From: Kryptolebias marmoratus
Lineage: Eukaryota; Chordata; Actinopteri; Cyprinodontiformes; Rivulidae
NCBI RefSeq assembly: GCF_001649575.2
Contig: NC_051434.1
Coordinates: 10,903,107 to 10,967,106, forward strand
Direction: 5' to 3'
DNA: 64,000 nt
The notes under the pieces are model-generated. The model had not been told where the DNA came from, ran no database searches, and saw nothing but the letters and a program-made list of their open reading frames with translations. Within the stretch, counting starts at the first letter, position 1. Each line of letters starts with the position of its first letter. A program made the translations under genes and the position numbers. Shown in pieces: positions 1-12,846 of this stretch.

Positions 1-1420
1 TAATGATTCAAAAAATGAAAAACAAACAAGGTCAGGTACAAGGACTGATAATGGTCAAAAAGGTGCCAATGTCTAAAAAAAAAGTTTTGAAAAACCTACA
101 GAAAACCTGATGATTTGTTGCTTTAAAAGAAATGTATTGGCTCATTGGAAACAATATATAAAGAAATGAGATGTGGCTTAAAGCAGGTTCACTGTCCATA
201 TTCTGTCTTGTGTCATCACCCCCATTTACTTGATTGCTTTTGTGTAATTTGGGGCTTAAGTGACATTTTCTTGGGTCATGATTCGTCCTCTTAATTACTG
301 TGCCACATCATCACCATAAAGTACTTCCGTCACACTTCTAATTACACCGCTCTGATTGCTCTGACATATCATTTCATTTGCTGATGTACCTTGCAAGCTT
401 ATTCATGCATGAACAGAAAAGAAATAGAGAATGGGCAAAAGAATGAAAGAAAAGCAGAAATGGGTTCTCGTTGAGGAAAAAACATAAATAATTTCCTCAC
501 CTATAGCTAACACTTGTCAAAGTAATGGAATTTAATACAAAGATTGCTTTTTTTCTGCACCATCTTGGTTGAATACATCTAATGAATGAAAAACACGGGG
601 AACACTGGATGTATTTATGTGGAGCTGTAAGGCAACATCGGTGCATATTCTTATTATCAACATGCCAGTTTCCTTTCAACATGTCATATCAGTTGTTTTT
701 AAAGAGATTTTTCCAGGTTTCTGCTTCCTTTATCAGTGCATCAAGGACTGACAAAAGAACAGAGAGAAAGACTAAATTTCTAACCTTTGACCCGGTGCAT
801 TGTAATTCCAGTATCCTCTGAATTTATCTGCAGCTAAACACTTTAATATAAAGCAGGAGACATAATCGCAGTAGAGCATGGATTTTAGAATTACTGCTCA
901 AAGGTAGCTCAGCTTTACAGCGTAAGACTGAGTGGGGTTCTGCAGTCTGGTGACTTTTGCATGTGAATTAATAACAGTAAACACAGTCGGAGGTCTTGCT
1001 GACTTCAGATGGCTGTAGTGATTTAATTATGTGGAAGAGAAGCTTTGCTCATGCTATAAAGCAGCTGTGCACAACAGGTACTATAAGAAAGTCTTTATAT
1101 ATCAGTGCGCAGTGCTTTAGCAAAGCTGTTGCTTCAAATACAATAAACATTTTGTTTTTGTTATGCCACTTCAACACATCTGTTCCTTCAGATGTGACTG
1201 TTTAAAATTAATTTTAGTGCTCATCTTGAACTAAGCTGATGAACTGTATAACTAAAAGCGTTTCATTCGTTTTAAATAAATATTCCAACATATTAAACAG
1301 TTTATGACTTTTTGGAGTCGGTTTTTTTTCTTACCTTAATATGTTAAATTGATCAAAATGGAAATGATATGTTTGCTTTTAGTGATCTGTCTTCATTTTT
1401 TGTGTACTTATAAACGACAC

Positions 1421-1905
1421 ATTAGGTCTTTTGAAGTGGGGTTTTGTGGAAAAGTTATGAACAACTAACATCTTACCTGTTGTGCATAGCTTTTTGGAAC
1501 AGCCTCAGTTTGAAGAAGTAAAGTTTAAATTCGACTAGACTGATCAGGTAATGCTTAATTCGAGCTGGGCCAAGACGAGATTACTATTATTTTAAAACTT
1601 CAGTCTCTAAGAATTCATAGAAATTCAATCAGTTTCACATTACACAGTTACTTCTGCAAGGAATGCCCTAAACACCAGAAGTGCTTCACCAAGCTGCTGC
1701 TGGTGTTTATTGCTCTTGCAAATTCTGTGCAAATAATCCTGTAATGCAAAACTGACGGCAATAAAAGAGTTTTCAAAATATCATCCTCATTAACTGCTAT
1801 ACAGTTTTTAAGATGGGAGTAGCTTTAAGATGACAGCAGTCTTTTTGGTCTTGCCTCCATTTGGACTGGCTGTTAGGTCATCAGTCTGGTCAAAAGCTTC
1901 TAATG
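1421..1905 (+). repeat. Interspersed repeat family 1, copy A
   Basis: Shares ordered blocks with three other places in the window: TTTTGAAGTGGGGTTTTGTG, TTATGAACAACTAAC, CTTACCTGTTGT, GAGCTGGGCCAAG, then ACTGCTATACAGTTTTTAAG, GATGACAGCAGTC and GGACTGGCTGTTAG. The copy at 18186-18730 matches end to end; those at 9681 and 54791 match the first part. Class unknown; no open frame or clear terminal repeats seen. Confidence 0.75.
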
Positions 1906-3460
1906 AATTCAACCCATTGGATGCATTAGGTAAACCTTTTTGCTATTCTTTTTCTCAGTATTACAAAAGCTTTAAATGACAAACTTGGATCAGCAAGCTG
2001 TTGCAGCCAAGCAGGAGAAAGAGGTGTAACAACTTCCAAAACTTAATTGATCTTCTAAAAGTCAAACCGAGAAGTGGATCTGTCTCAGTCAATGTGTGTC
2101 CATCTGTTCACTGCATTAAAAAGTGGAAACTGTATCTTAAAATAGCTAGCATGACTACAAGCATGTGACCACAATCAGTGGTTCCACACATCATTATAAG
2201 ACTTCTCCTTCATGAAATCACTCTGCTTCTTGCTTAGCCAATCATGAGATCTACCTCAATTTATAGTTTTGTTGACAGAACAGCATTGTGCTCAGCTTTT
2301 CCTTTTTAAACACCCAGCTCCTATCACCGGCCTATTTTACTTGTCACAGTGTTCGCAAGCCATAATGGGGTCTTTTCCTCTGGTGTCAGAGTGGGGTGGG
2401 GGCACTGTTACACCAGGTGGGCTCTTTGCTAAATGGCTGCTGCTCACTTAATGTGCCCATTAAAGGCACTGAAGTGGTGATATTGTTGGACAACCATTTT
2501 TTCTGTGTGAAGTCTGTTTGAATCATTGATGGTCTCCATTTCTGTTAGTTCACCATTCTCTATCCTTCTCGGACCAAAACTATCAGGCACTGAGAGAGAG
2601 AGAGAGTGCCCCGGTTTTCAATATCAGCACTTCACATTTTACCAAATCGCACTGAGCAAATTGTTGCTTTATGTTGTAGAGGAGAGAGAGAGACATTTAA
2701 GAACAGTCACTAAATGATGATATTTTTTTTATTTAAATTGACTCACTTACTAAAGGCCATTTCATTTGATCTTAATATGTAAATTCCTTGTCACATATTA
2801 CTCCATATGTAAAATTAGTAAAGTTTCATATTAAACTTAACCTGTATTTTCATGATTAACACTTTTTTCTGCAGCTCAATTCACAAAATACCAAAGCTTA
2901 TGATGTTTTGCTCTTAAATTGAAGAATATTTTTAAAAAAGGAAAAAAGAAACCTGGAAAACTAAAACTTGAATATTGACATTTGAATGTTACATACACCC
3001 ATGTTACGTTCAGATACATGTACTGAGAAGTAGCTAACCTACATATTGAGGCAGTTTTTTGCATGCTGGTCAGAAGATGAGATAATGTATAAACAGGTGT
3101 GGCATGAGGTCTCACAGGTCTCAAACAGTGATTGCATCACGTTTTGTGGACTTAAGTGTGTCCAAATTTCCCATTGGAAGAAGTGAGAAGAGAAAAAGTA
3201 ATCAAAAACTATTAAGGCTGTGTGTCTTTTGTGTTTGTGCATGAATGCGACTCGGGTGTCTGTTGCGTTCAGTCTTTGATGACCCGCTTCGGTTGCTGCT
3301 GTGAGAAGAGTGACCCAACTGTACTCATTAAAACCAATGGAACGGATCATTCCCCACTAATTGTTTTCCACTGACAAATGGCTCCTCTGACTCCTGAAGA
3401 CTGCTGCAGGGGTCCTGACTAGCTTGAACACACCAACTTCACTAATGAGAACTACCAATC

Positions 3461-3478
3461 TGTGTGTGTGTGTGTGTG
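3461..3478. repeat. (TG)9 microsatellite
   Basis: Pure TG dinucleotide run. Confidence 0.97.
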
Positions 3479-5634
3479 AGCCACAGTTTTAATGTATGTC
3501 TGCATATCCTCAGAAGCGTGAGTCTTTGTGTATACTATATTTGCTGTGCCAGTCTCTCTTGCTGTGCACCAGAATGTGTAAAGTCGGAAACACTGCCACA
3601 TTAGGCTCAGTATTAGCCATTAAGGCATTTTTCCACTGTCAATCACCCTGACACCAAGATATTGTTAACAAGTAAAGTATTGGATCTAACTGCTTAATAA
3701 GTCAGTATTTAGCTGATTCATATAAAAGTCTGGATGGCAATCATTTAAGTAAGCTAAAGGTACTTATTATTTATTTCTTCATTTACACTGTAAATGAAGA
3801 AATTAATGCAGCTTCAGCAGCCAGGGATTGGACCACTATGGCCTCCATCAAAACCTGGCACTCAAACAATGTACCCTTTTGTGAAGGTGTTGGGTCACAT
3901 AGAGGAGAAAGGAGCCAGTTGAGGTGGTGAATGATTTTACCAGGAGGTGGCCTTGGGACAGATCCAGGACTCTCAAGAAAGATTATCTCAAAGCTGACTT
4001 GGGTCTTGTCCACACAGAGATGTTTTTCTTTTCTGAGCATTTTTTTATTTGTAGTTTCTAAAAATATCCTTTTAAACATGGCGCCATTTCTAAAACGTTT
4101 TCATACACACAAAGATGCAGAAAACGACCCAAAACGCTGTAGAAACTGTGCCAAACTGTGCCAAAAAAAAGCTGTAGTATGTCAGTTTTTTTTACAGCCC
4201 TTTGTTGTTGTTTCGTTGTATCTGTACAAATTATAAATGCTAATTTACAGATGGTCACTTTCTCCAAATTAAATTAAAGCAGAAAATTGCCACTTACAAT
4301 GATTTATAATTGTAGAACTTGAGTATGTAATCTCTGAAAGCGTTTTGAAACTATAAACTATAATTATAAGGATATAAATCTGTTCTGCCCTGTCACTGAA
4401 GTGACTGAAGTTACTTTTAACAGAGCTCCAAAAAGACATCCCAAAGTTGAAATTGTTCAGGGATTGTTCCGTTTGGCCTCACGACTGATAACTCCACACA
4501 GCTCTCTTCCTCGCCGTCGTCCCTCTCTGTGCCTCCACCTGTTCCATGGACCACTGTGTGACTGTGAATCCTATTAAGGGACACCCCTCTGCACCCTCCA
4601 GCCCCCTCCCCAGCCACTCTACCTGGCACTAATCCATCAGAGGCGCAGTCAGGCTGTGCACCAAGCCCGCCGCCACCCATCCCTGATACCCGCCAGTGCC
4701 CAGTGCTTCAGCAGAGGCCCCAGCTGGGGGACCGCCAAAGCTTGGTCATTATGAGATGACGGATAGCTTCATATCAGGTGTGTAATGCGAATGAGCATTG
4801 GCGAGGGCCATCTGGCTGATGATTCGAGAGAAGTTGGAAGTCAGGCCTGCAAGTGAGGTATAGCACGCTGGGTGATGATGATGGATGGGGCCAGGGGCCA
4901 TCACCGCCAATCACAGCAACCTTTGGAAGTGACTGTACATACAGTGAAAGTGTTTTTAAAGCCAAAAGTATGCAGGCATTGGAAAACACTACCTCTTGGG
5001 TATGTGTTCTTTTTCTTTTTTAAAGCAAAACATTGTTTGATCTAACTCTACCTCAGCTAGGTTTTCTAGGTCATTATTTTCAGGGGGTTTGTTGTTGTTG
5101 TTGTTGTTTTTACATCAGTTCTGTCTACCATAATTTTAGTTTTTTCTTTTAGTACTTTGGCTGATAGGGAAAAGACATAAAAAATTCAACTTTCACACCA
5201 ACACTTGAGGGGTTTAACTGCAAACTGTCTGAATCACAGACAAAAAAAATTACACACAAATCAGCCACAACTTTAAAACTTAGAAACTGATTTAACTTGT
5301 TTCTCTAACTTGTTCACATGTCACAATTATGCTGAATGAGTTTGGTGCAAACATTTAAATATGATTATTAATATTATACTTCTATTGAGGTGTTAATGAA
5401 AGCTGAACTGAAATGTGTTTGTTTTTCTACTGGTGAGAATAAACAACTAGAGTGTGTTCTTGAGTCAGTAGAAACTGAAAAATGTTTGGGTTTTTTTCAG
5501 GACGAGGGAGTAATGTTCTGGAATACCCGCAGTTCTGAGTCAACAAGGATTTTCACTAATTAAACTGAAGTCTCTCATGCTTCCAGAACTGGAAAGCTAG
5601 AAGGAGAATTCATTGAGAAGGGAATAACAAAAGG

Positions 5635-5639
<5 letters not shown>

Positions 5640-5707
<68 letters not shown>
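5640..5707. repeat. (TA)34 microsatellite
   Basis: An uninterrupted alternating TA tract of 68 bases. Such tracts extrude cruciforms readily and are highly variable in length. Confidence 0.99.
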
Positions 5708-5708
<1 letters not shown>

Positions 5709-7302
5709 CTATAAATGTACAAATTACAAAGTCAGAAATCCTTTTCTACCTATTAGATCAAATCTAAATTATAATAGGATCTTTAGTACCAAAAATGTTC
5801 ATATATGTATAGCTGTTGAATGCATTTTTCATTAGTTATAGTATATATAAAATCGTAAATTCATGTTGATTATTTTGGCCTTTTCAACAGTCCTGTGCTG
5901 GAGAAAAAATCCTCCAGAGATCTGCTGGAAAAGTTTTGTTGTCTGAGTGCACTTCCAGTTGTTAAAACACGCTCCGATTTTGAAAAATTAATTCACTCCA
6001 TCACCCATTTTTCAACAAAAGGTTTCAGGTTTGGGAGGTTGCGCTCCCTTAAAAGAAAAAAAAAAAACTTTTGTCAGGCCAGCTGACAAGAAAAGCAAAT
6101 GAACCTTTTTTGCATCTCTTCAAGCTGTCTGTCAACTTTTCTTTTTTTTTTTTTTGCTTCAGGACCAAAGGGAGCGTGATGCGTCGAGCAGAAGAGATGA
6201 ATGTAATGAGAGAGGAGGTGTGCTGGCAGGAAAGCAGCAGGATGAAATCTGTTTACAGGTTCAGTAAAAATGCACATGTAAAACTGCTAAACCAAAGGAT
6301 TATGGGAAATCCTCCAAGCTCCAGCAGAAGCGCTATGATAAACATATCTGCCAGTGTTAGATTTGACATAAGACAATACAGAGGTAATGTTCCTATATTT
6401 ATACATTCATAAAAGACAGCTTGTACATATTGAAACACTGCATGCTACAGTGGGCCATCGTGTGATTTTAAAGTTAGTGTGTCATTTGGACAGCATTCTG
6501 CAGGAGTTGGAAACTCTTTTTTAAATTCTCATGAGGTTGTCAGTTTTCGCCCACTTACTTTTTCTTTGCTGTGAGCCAGAATGTGGGCTGAATTCAGTAA
6601 AACCTCAGTGAATAAGATCCTTCTCTAGACACTGTACCCGTATAAGATGCTGCACTGCAGCTGCTATCCCATTATGCATCTCAATCTTTTTTCTTTCCCA
6701 ACAGAATTCCTTTCCATCTGGACAGTTGGGGATTAGAGTTAAATGGTGAAATTTAATGGAGCATTTTCCACTCTTTTACTCAGCGAGCTGTGAAATAACG
6801 TATACGTGTATCATATCTAAATATTTGTTTATTTTATGACTGAAAAACAAAGAGTATTTACAAAGTGTGCAATTCTAATTAGAATTTTGTGTCAGTTAAA
6901 ATTTTTGACTTGTTAAAATTTACCCTGCAGGGGCATGCAATAAAAAAGTTAGTTTTTTTCTAGATTTTCTGTTTCCATCAATGCCATTTTTCTGTCTTTC
7001 TTTCTTTGAAATGTTCCCTCTCAGCTGACTCACCCAAGGGAATTTTCAGATGATGTTATCTTGGACGTGACTCTAATGAAGTATTTACTCAGCGGTGCAC
7101 CTCAAGCTCCTGTTGTTATTAGATTTTCAATAAAAAAATGATCAGAGAACTTTTGCCATTCAAAACTGTATTCAGATAAAGGTACTTTTGTTGTAAGAAG
7201 CTAATGATGACCGAGGTTGCCTTCATTTAAAACAAAGAAACAAAATGTTGCCCCCCTCCACTCGTCACTGTATAATGGGCACACCTAGACATGTATTATA
7301 AT

Positions 7303-7600
7303 ATTAGACTGAGTGTCCCTGCCTCCTCTTGTTGTTGGGAACTAAAGCCAGCAGGATCCAGTTTATAGAAGCTGCCATATTGTAGTTTTGTCTCTTCACA
7401 CTTGGGATAATGTGGCTTTACGTCCATCTTACTATCCCAAACAAAATAATGATATTACATGATCTTTCTTTAAAGCATGAAATAACTAATGTTAACTGAA
7501 CATATTAGAAAATTAATATTTGAACATACCGTAGCAAGGCAATCAAGAAGAGTCAACACCTGAAAAAAATATCTGAGATGTTTTTTAGTTTGTTTTTTTT
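7303..7600 (+). repeat. Interspersed repeat family 2, copy A
   Basis: Aligns with 48160-48450 through shared blocks: AAGCCAGCAGGATCCAGTTT, ACATGATCTTTCTTTAAAGC, TATTTGAACATACCGTAGC and AGAGTCAACACCTGAAAAAA. Element class not recognised; no coding potential. Confidence 0.7.
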
Positions 7601-8102
7601 TAGTCTGGCAGATAGCAGAAGATACTTTCTTGCTGAAAGAAGAAAAAAACAGTTCTCCACAGTAAAGTCTTATTTACTGAAGTATCTAGCAATGTTCAAA
7701 TATGTTTAATGACCGAAATATTAATCTTTCCACCTCTCTTCTGTTTTCTAATGTTTACTTGAGAAATGTTAAGGTTTTATGTGTTTATCGTCAAAGAGCA
7801 GAAGTCTTTCTGATATTTATAACATTTTAACAACTTTTAGATGAAAATGCAGCCAAACAGGGTTCATCATTCTGTTGCTCATCCTTGATCTGTTTCTACT
7901 AATCTTCCACATAGGTCAAAAATGCAGCATTAGTTGAGCTTTGGTTTAATTGTTGCTCTTCCTCTTAACCTCCTGCTTTTGTCAGTAGAGATGTTGATGG
8001 TACGCCACTCAGCCTCGAGCTATGTTGATTAAATGACAGATAATTACAGGGATTAGAATGGCACTTGTTTACTGTCAACTCTCAACTTATATTTGTTCAA
8101 TA

Positions 8103-8122
8103 TGTGTGTGTGTGTGTGTGTG
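8103..8122. repeat. (TG)10 microsatellite
   Basis: Pure TG run; further TG-rich (8258-8290) and CA (8386-8400) runs follow within 300 bases. Confidence 0.97.
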
Positions 8123-9492
8123 CAAGTTTGTGAGTGTGTGCATGAATGTGTTACAGGTGGCCGCCCAGTAGGTGGGAAAATGCAGGAAGTCTGCTTGTCT
8201 GTTTCCACATGTATCAGTCGCAGCATGTTTTTCCCTTTCAGAGGCGAGGTATCCTGTATGTGTGTGTGTGTGTATATGTGTGTATGTGTACGTTGTCGAT
8301 CACACTGGGCGGCTGACTTCCAGGAACCCCCGCAGCAAAAAACAGGCACTGTGTGTTTCCTGCTCTCACACACCATTATCACAGGACACACACACACACA
8401 GAGATCATTGCCCTATTCTCTTTTCCCTTGCAGGTTTCCTCAACGTCTATCCTCGTGCCCCCAGCTGCCAAGATGTTTCGCTGTGATTGTCATGAGGCCT
8501 GCTTTCTGGTAGAAAACAAGCGAGGATTGACGGCATCCTCACAGCCACTTTTTTCTGACCACATTAGATCGCTCACTTTGAAGGAGAACATTACTTCAGC
8601 ACCTATTCCAATCTCCTGTGTGTCCTATATGGAGACAAATGTCCCACATTTAATCCTGGGTTGTCTCTCATTTAGTTCTTCAATCTACTTATCATTCAAT
8701 ATACGATCCCTTTTCACCCTTCATCTTCTCTGATTTACTCACACACTCATATTCTAACTATTGTTAGAGACTGGGGGGAAAAAAGTGCAGAATAAAAAAA
8801 AAAATGTAAGCACAATCCAAGATTTAGAAACTGCATCTACCCAGACTGCCTTGTAGAACGCAACCTAACCGACCAGTAAAGTCCTCCAGAGGACGAGAGA
8901 GAGATGAAGACGAGAAAAAGACGAAAGAAAAGAAATGCACAATGACACAGCTGCAAACAATTGCCCACAATGGCATCATCTATTCCCCACAGAGACTGAA
9001 TTGCAGAGACTGTATTGAGGGAACAATGTGCCCCACATCAATGTTGCACTAAAAAGTCACTGAATGTTTTCCATACAGCAAACAACAAGAAAAAAAGTTT
9101 GGAAAACACTATAATCCTTTGTTTAGTTTGAAATTAAGAGCCAAATCAGGTTTTATGATTTTAATTTATATTAGTAAGGACATTTTTCTGCCTTTCAGCC
9201 AAACGGACTGCATGTATGTGGCTAATGAATAGCTGAACAGAATCAAACGGATACAATAAAATGTTTTATGAGATGTTGTGAACAGACGATGGTGCATGAC
9301 TTGTGCAGCCAGGCAGTTCAAGTGGACCGGTTGTTGTCACTGAGTTGTAAACGTAGCTTCTGCTCTGTGCTTTCACTGGCTCTGCGGGTGAGATGGCTTC
9401 CAGATGGTCCGGGGAAAGTGTTTGCCTTTAGGTTACTGCAGGCCAGCCTGTCTGTGTCTTTTTCAGCAGAGGGAAACATGGAGGTTTTGACT

Positions 9493-9530
9493 CTGTGTGT
9501 GTGTTTGTGTGTGTGTGTGTTTGTGTGTGT
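9493..9530. repeat. Interrupted TG microsatellite
   Basis: TG units with two TTTG interruptions over about 38 bases. Confidence 0.95.
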
Positions 9531-9680
9531 TAACATGCATCATGAAGTCTGAATTTTTTTTGGAAAAACAACCACATAAACCAGGAACTGACGCATTCAG
9601 CCTGTTCTAAGTTCATAACTCTATTGCTCTATTCCTAAAATGTAAATTAGTCTTAAGGCACATTAAAAAAAAATTAGCTG

Positions 9681-9970
9681 AGACATTTTTAGGTGGGGTT
9701 CTGTAAACAGGTTATGAACAATTCTTATCTCACCTGTTGTAGATAATTCTTTGAAAAACTTAAATTTACAGAAATAAAGTTTAATTTTGACCAAACAGAC
9801 AACCTAATAGCTACGTTGAGAGGATCAATTTCTGAAGTAGATTTCTGCCATTATAAAACAACTCCAATCTCAAAGACTTCTTTACACTGTGGGAGAACCT
9901 GTGCCACCTAAAGGGAATAAATATAAATGCTAGAAAAGCTGCGCCCCCTAAAACAAATTACTGTACCCAG
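9681..9970 (+). repeat. Interspersed repeat family 1, copy C (partial)
   Basis: Contains GGTGGGGTTCTGTAAACAGG, TTATGAACAATTC, CTCACCTGTTGTAGATAATTC and AAATAAAGTTTAATTTTGACC, in the same order as copies A and B. Similarity fades after about 9900. Confidence 0.7.
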
Positions 9971-10192
9971 TCTGCCATTTGGGGAGCCCCTCTTCCAGGA
10001 CATGTTTGCAGGTTTAAAATCTTTGAGCTTCTCCTCCTGGGAGACCTGGACGTGAGGAAACAAAGCCTTCAGGAGCCACAGGTATGTGCTACATAATAAC
10101 ACACCTTGACTCGCCCTGACCCCGCTTTTCCCAAACCTGTTTTAGGACACCCAGATGCTGGCTGCTGGCTGCTGGCTGCTGCCCGTGCCTCT

Positions 10193-10245
10193 TCCTCCTC
10201 CTCCTCCTCCTCCTCCTCCTCCTCCCTCTCCTCCTCCTCCTCCTC
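10193..10245. repeat. (CTC)n microsatellite in promoter-proximal region
   Basis: Near-pure CTC/TCC repeat of about 53 bases, directly after an imperfect GCTG-rich tandem (10155-10182). It is a polypyrimidine/polypurine tract just ahead of or within the 5' UTR. Confidence 0.97.
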
Positions 10246-10504
10246 AGCAGCCCCCATCAGTCCCGCCCATCACCACCTGGCTCTGCTGCGCACCGCCGAC
10301 TGCAGGCAGAGCGCTGCTACTCCTCTTCCCCGCTCCAGGAGAGAGAAGCAGAGCACAACAAGGCTGTGTGCGTGATTTTCCTCCTCATTCGCAACACAAC
10401 GTTTTGTGTTTGTTTGTTTGTTTGCTTTTTTTCTGCCCCCACGGAGAAAGAAACCTCAGGGGATTTTTTGGAAGAAAGTCCGAAGACGTGTTTAAAAAAG
10501 CAGC

Positions 10505-10534
10505 AAAAAGAAAGAAAGAAAGAAAGAAAGAAAG
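10505..10534. repeat. (AAAG)n microsatellite in the predicted 5' UTR
   Basis: About seven uninterrupted AAAG units inside the ATG-free leader of runx1t1; a purine-only tract on the + strand. Confidence 0.97.
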
Positions 10535-10818
10535 CAGCCTCCAGCATCCTCCCCTCATCTCTCCTCCCGGCTCTCCCACCCCTGAATCTCCTCGGCGATT
10601 ATTCACCCACAGCTCCTCTTTTTCTTCTTTTTTTTTAATTCTTTTCCTCTCTCTCTCTTGTCGGAGTGTCGGTCCTTTTTTTTCTGAGCTGCTGGAAAGT
10701 GGACCTCCACAGCCCCGAGGAGCTGGCTGGACTGTGTGGTTTCCCCGACGCGGGCGGATCATCTCGTGCGCCTCAAAAGGACTGGAAATTATTAAGCCCT
10801 GTCGGATCGTCGTGCCGC

Positions 10819-10846
10819 ATGGTGGGAATTTCAGCCTCCTTTCAGT
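10819..10846 (+). CDS. runx1t1: runx1t1 coding exon 1 (start codon exon)
   Basis: The ATG at 10819 opens nine codons, MVGISASFQ, plus one base before the GTAAGT donor at 10847. The exon ends in phase 1, and the next coding exon supplies exactly two bases (AT), making a TAT Tyr codon at the junction. ETO-family proteins, notably CBFA2T2, have a short first coding exon beginning MVG and ending FQ, so this matches the family in form and length. The start context is mediocre (C at -3, G at +4). The frame is open upstream to about 10666 but has no other ATG. Other first exons, such as the human one giving a longer N-terminus, were looked for and not recognised. Confidence 0.75.
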
Positions 10847-12798
10847 GTAAGTCATCTCTTCTGTGTGTGTTTTCTTATAATTAACAAAAACAGAAAAACA
10901 GACAAACAAACAAACAAAAAAACCGTCCTGGTGGTGTTTCCACACGTCCCAAATTATCCAAACAAAGACGCTCACTCGCTAAAACCAAATTAAATCAGAA
11001 TTTTGTACTTTTTCTTTGATTTTTGAAATATTTGTAGGCTGTAATGTTTAGCTATAAAATCATAAATGTGTCGCTTTTGCATCACAGAAAAAAAAAACAC
11101 TTCAGGAAATGGAAAAAACACTTTGATTATTAAAGTCCAGAACGACCTGCTGCACAGGGAAAAAGGCTGATCATTCAGGAAAAAAGGACACATTTGCTAC
11201 CATTAAATCAATCTGATCAATTTCTTTTAACAACGTGTTGAGGTCAGAAGACTAAAGAGAAACAACCGACTAGATTTTTTTTTTCTTTTTAGAAAATTTG
11301 TTTAAAATAATGTCAGTTCATGAGTTTGCTGTTAAAAGAGTAACATCAGTTTAAGTTTGATGATCTATTATTGACAGTTTTTTTTTTATAAAATATTAGT
11401 CTTCACATTTGCTAAATTGAATGAATTTTGTGGCAAAATTCTTTTAAAAAAGTAGTGATATCCAACATTCAAGCAGCTTATTAAAAAAGGCACATTGACA
11501 GAATCACTAATAAATAAATAGGTTGCAGGAGGTTTGCAGCTTCTGCTTATTTGGAGTCCTGGAAAGCATTAGAGGAGTTTTTTTTTTTCCTTTTCTTTTT
11601 GTATTTCAGACTTGCTGCTGAAAACATCCTCCTGAGCGCTGACACAACTGTCAAATGCATCTTCATGTGAACTTTCCACCTTCACCCGCTGCAGCTTTGT
11701 CATCACAACACCCCCACACCCTGCCAAACACACACACCAAAAAGTGCAGAAAAAGACTTTTCTTTCCTTCCTTCCCTATTCCTCCTCCTATGTCCCCTTA
11801 AAAAAAGTAGTTTTTAAAATTAAAGGCTTTTTGGGGTGTATTTTTACTCCAGTGGGAATCTTTGGCCCTGGCTGGGAAAAGAGCAGACATGCGGGTTTTA
11901 GGGTGGGAGGCTGCAGCAGACTGTTCTCACGGCTCAGATTAGAGATGGAGGAAAAGATCTCCTTGAGAACCACAGAGCTTGGACTTTTTTTTTCACACGC
12001 CAAAAACTGTCTTTTGCGAAAAAACGAAAAAGTGCGCAGGCATCTGTTACAGTGATCGTTAACTTATCTTAAACACACAGGGTGTCTTATATGAGCTAAA
12101 ACAAATAAGGAGTCATTTTTTCAATGAGCAAGTTGCTCTGCGAGAAACCAGCAACTAAACGATTTTATTCCAATACATTGGTATCATTCTGCTGTTAAAT
12201 ATGACAACATCTCCTGTGTTAAATCCACTGTTTTTGTTTAGTCTCACAGCACATTCACAGCTACTCTTATTTAAATCGAATGTGGGCATCAAGAGCATGG
12301 AGTCCGTCTGACTGACCACAAAAATGTTAGCGTGTGAATGTATGAATCACAGGCCATGATTTATTGCACTTCTTTGTGATAGTGATATTGCGATGACACT
12401 CACTGTTGGATATTTTCCACACAAACCCAAATGCACAAAGAATTAAGTGAAATTGTTTGTTTTATTCCAGTTTTCACTCACTATCAGCAATTATCCTTAA
12501 CCTCGGAGGTCATAAGCAGCATGGATACTGTGCTGTTGAGCGGAGCGCCATCTGTTTTGAAATTTAAACCATCAGATTTAAATTATAGCAACGACTTGGA
12601 GTGTCAGAAAAGCGAGAGAAAGAGGAAATAAACGAAAGGTAAACAGACGGAGAGTGAATGTCAGGTGCTGTTTGCAGGTTATCCCTGTATGTGAGGACCA
12701 GGCTTGTATTAATGCTGCTCATGTGGTCCAGACTCCGCAGCATCATCTAGCACTTCCAGGGGCCATCTGCCCAGCCACCAGCCTGCCTCACACCTGTT

Positions 12799-12846
12799 CT
12801 CCCTCCCTCCCTCCTCCTCCTCCTCCTCCTCCCCCTCCTCCTCCTG
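12799..12846. repeat. (CTC)n/(CCCT)n microsatellite
   Basis: CCCTCC units pass into CTC units for about 48 bases. It is the second polypyrimidine trinucleotide tract within 2.6 kb, in early intron 1. Confidence 0.96.

Larger units (their letters stand above)
1..10159. other. Upstream intergenic DNA, no gene recognised
   Basis: AT-rich DNA upstream of the first exon, with frequent stops in all frames. Open frames here are 60-140 codons, low-complexity or unlike any family I know, and I reject them as genes. Contents I can name: copies of two dispersed repeats (1421-1905, 7303-7590 and 9681-9970), a (TA)n tract (5640-5707) and CA/TG microsatellites. A GC-richer stretch at about 4500-4900 has no coding signal. 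Any further runx1t1 5' exons would lie here or upstream of the window, but none is evident. Confidence 0.7.
10160..10846 (+). promoter_or_regulatory. runx1t1: Probable promoter-proximal region and first exon (5' UTR) of runx1t1
   Basis: This block stands out from its AT-rich surroundings. CpG dinucleotides cluster at about 10260-10350, 10560-10590 and 10740-10820, and the + strand is strongly pyrimidine-rich with (CTC)n, (GAAA)n and T-rich tracts. I find no ATG on the + strand between 10158 and 10818 (about ten expected by chance), as in a 5' UTR under selection against upstream starts. It ends at a strong donor: CAGT, then GTAAGTC at 10847. The transcription start cannot be placed; no convincing TATA box was seen. 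Another 5' exon may exist elsewhere, as human RUNX1T1 uses several. Confidence 0.65.

Noticed and set aside
10155..10850. 231-codon open frame across the first-exon region
   Set aside because: It is a Pro/Ser-rich reading of (CTC)n and T/C-rich DNA, in a different frame from the family-like start at 10819, with no similarity to a known protein.
10385..10975. 196-codon minus-strand open frame
   Set aside because: It is the antisense of the pyrimidine-rich leader, with low-complexity Lys/Glu content and no family resemblance.
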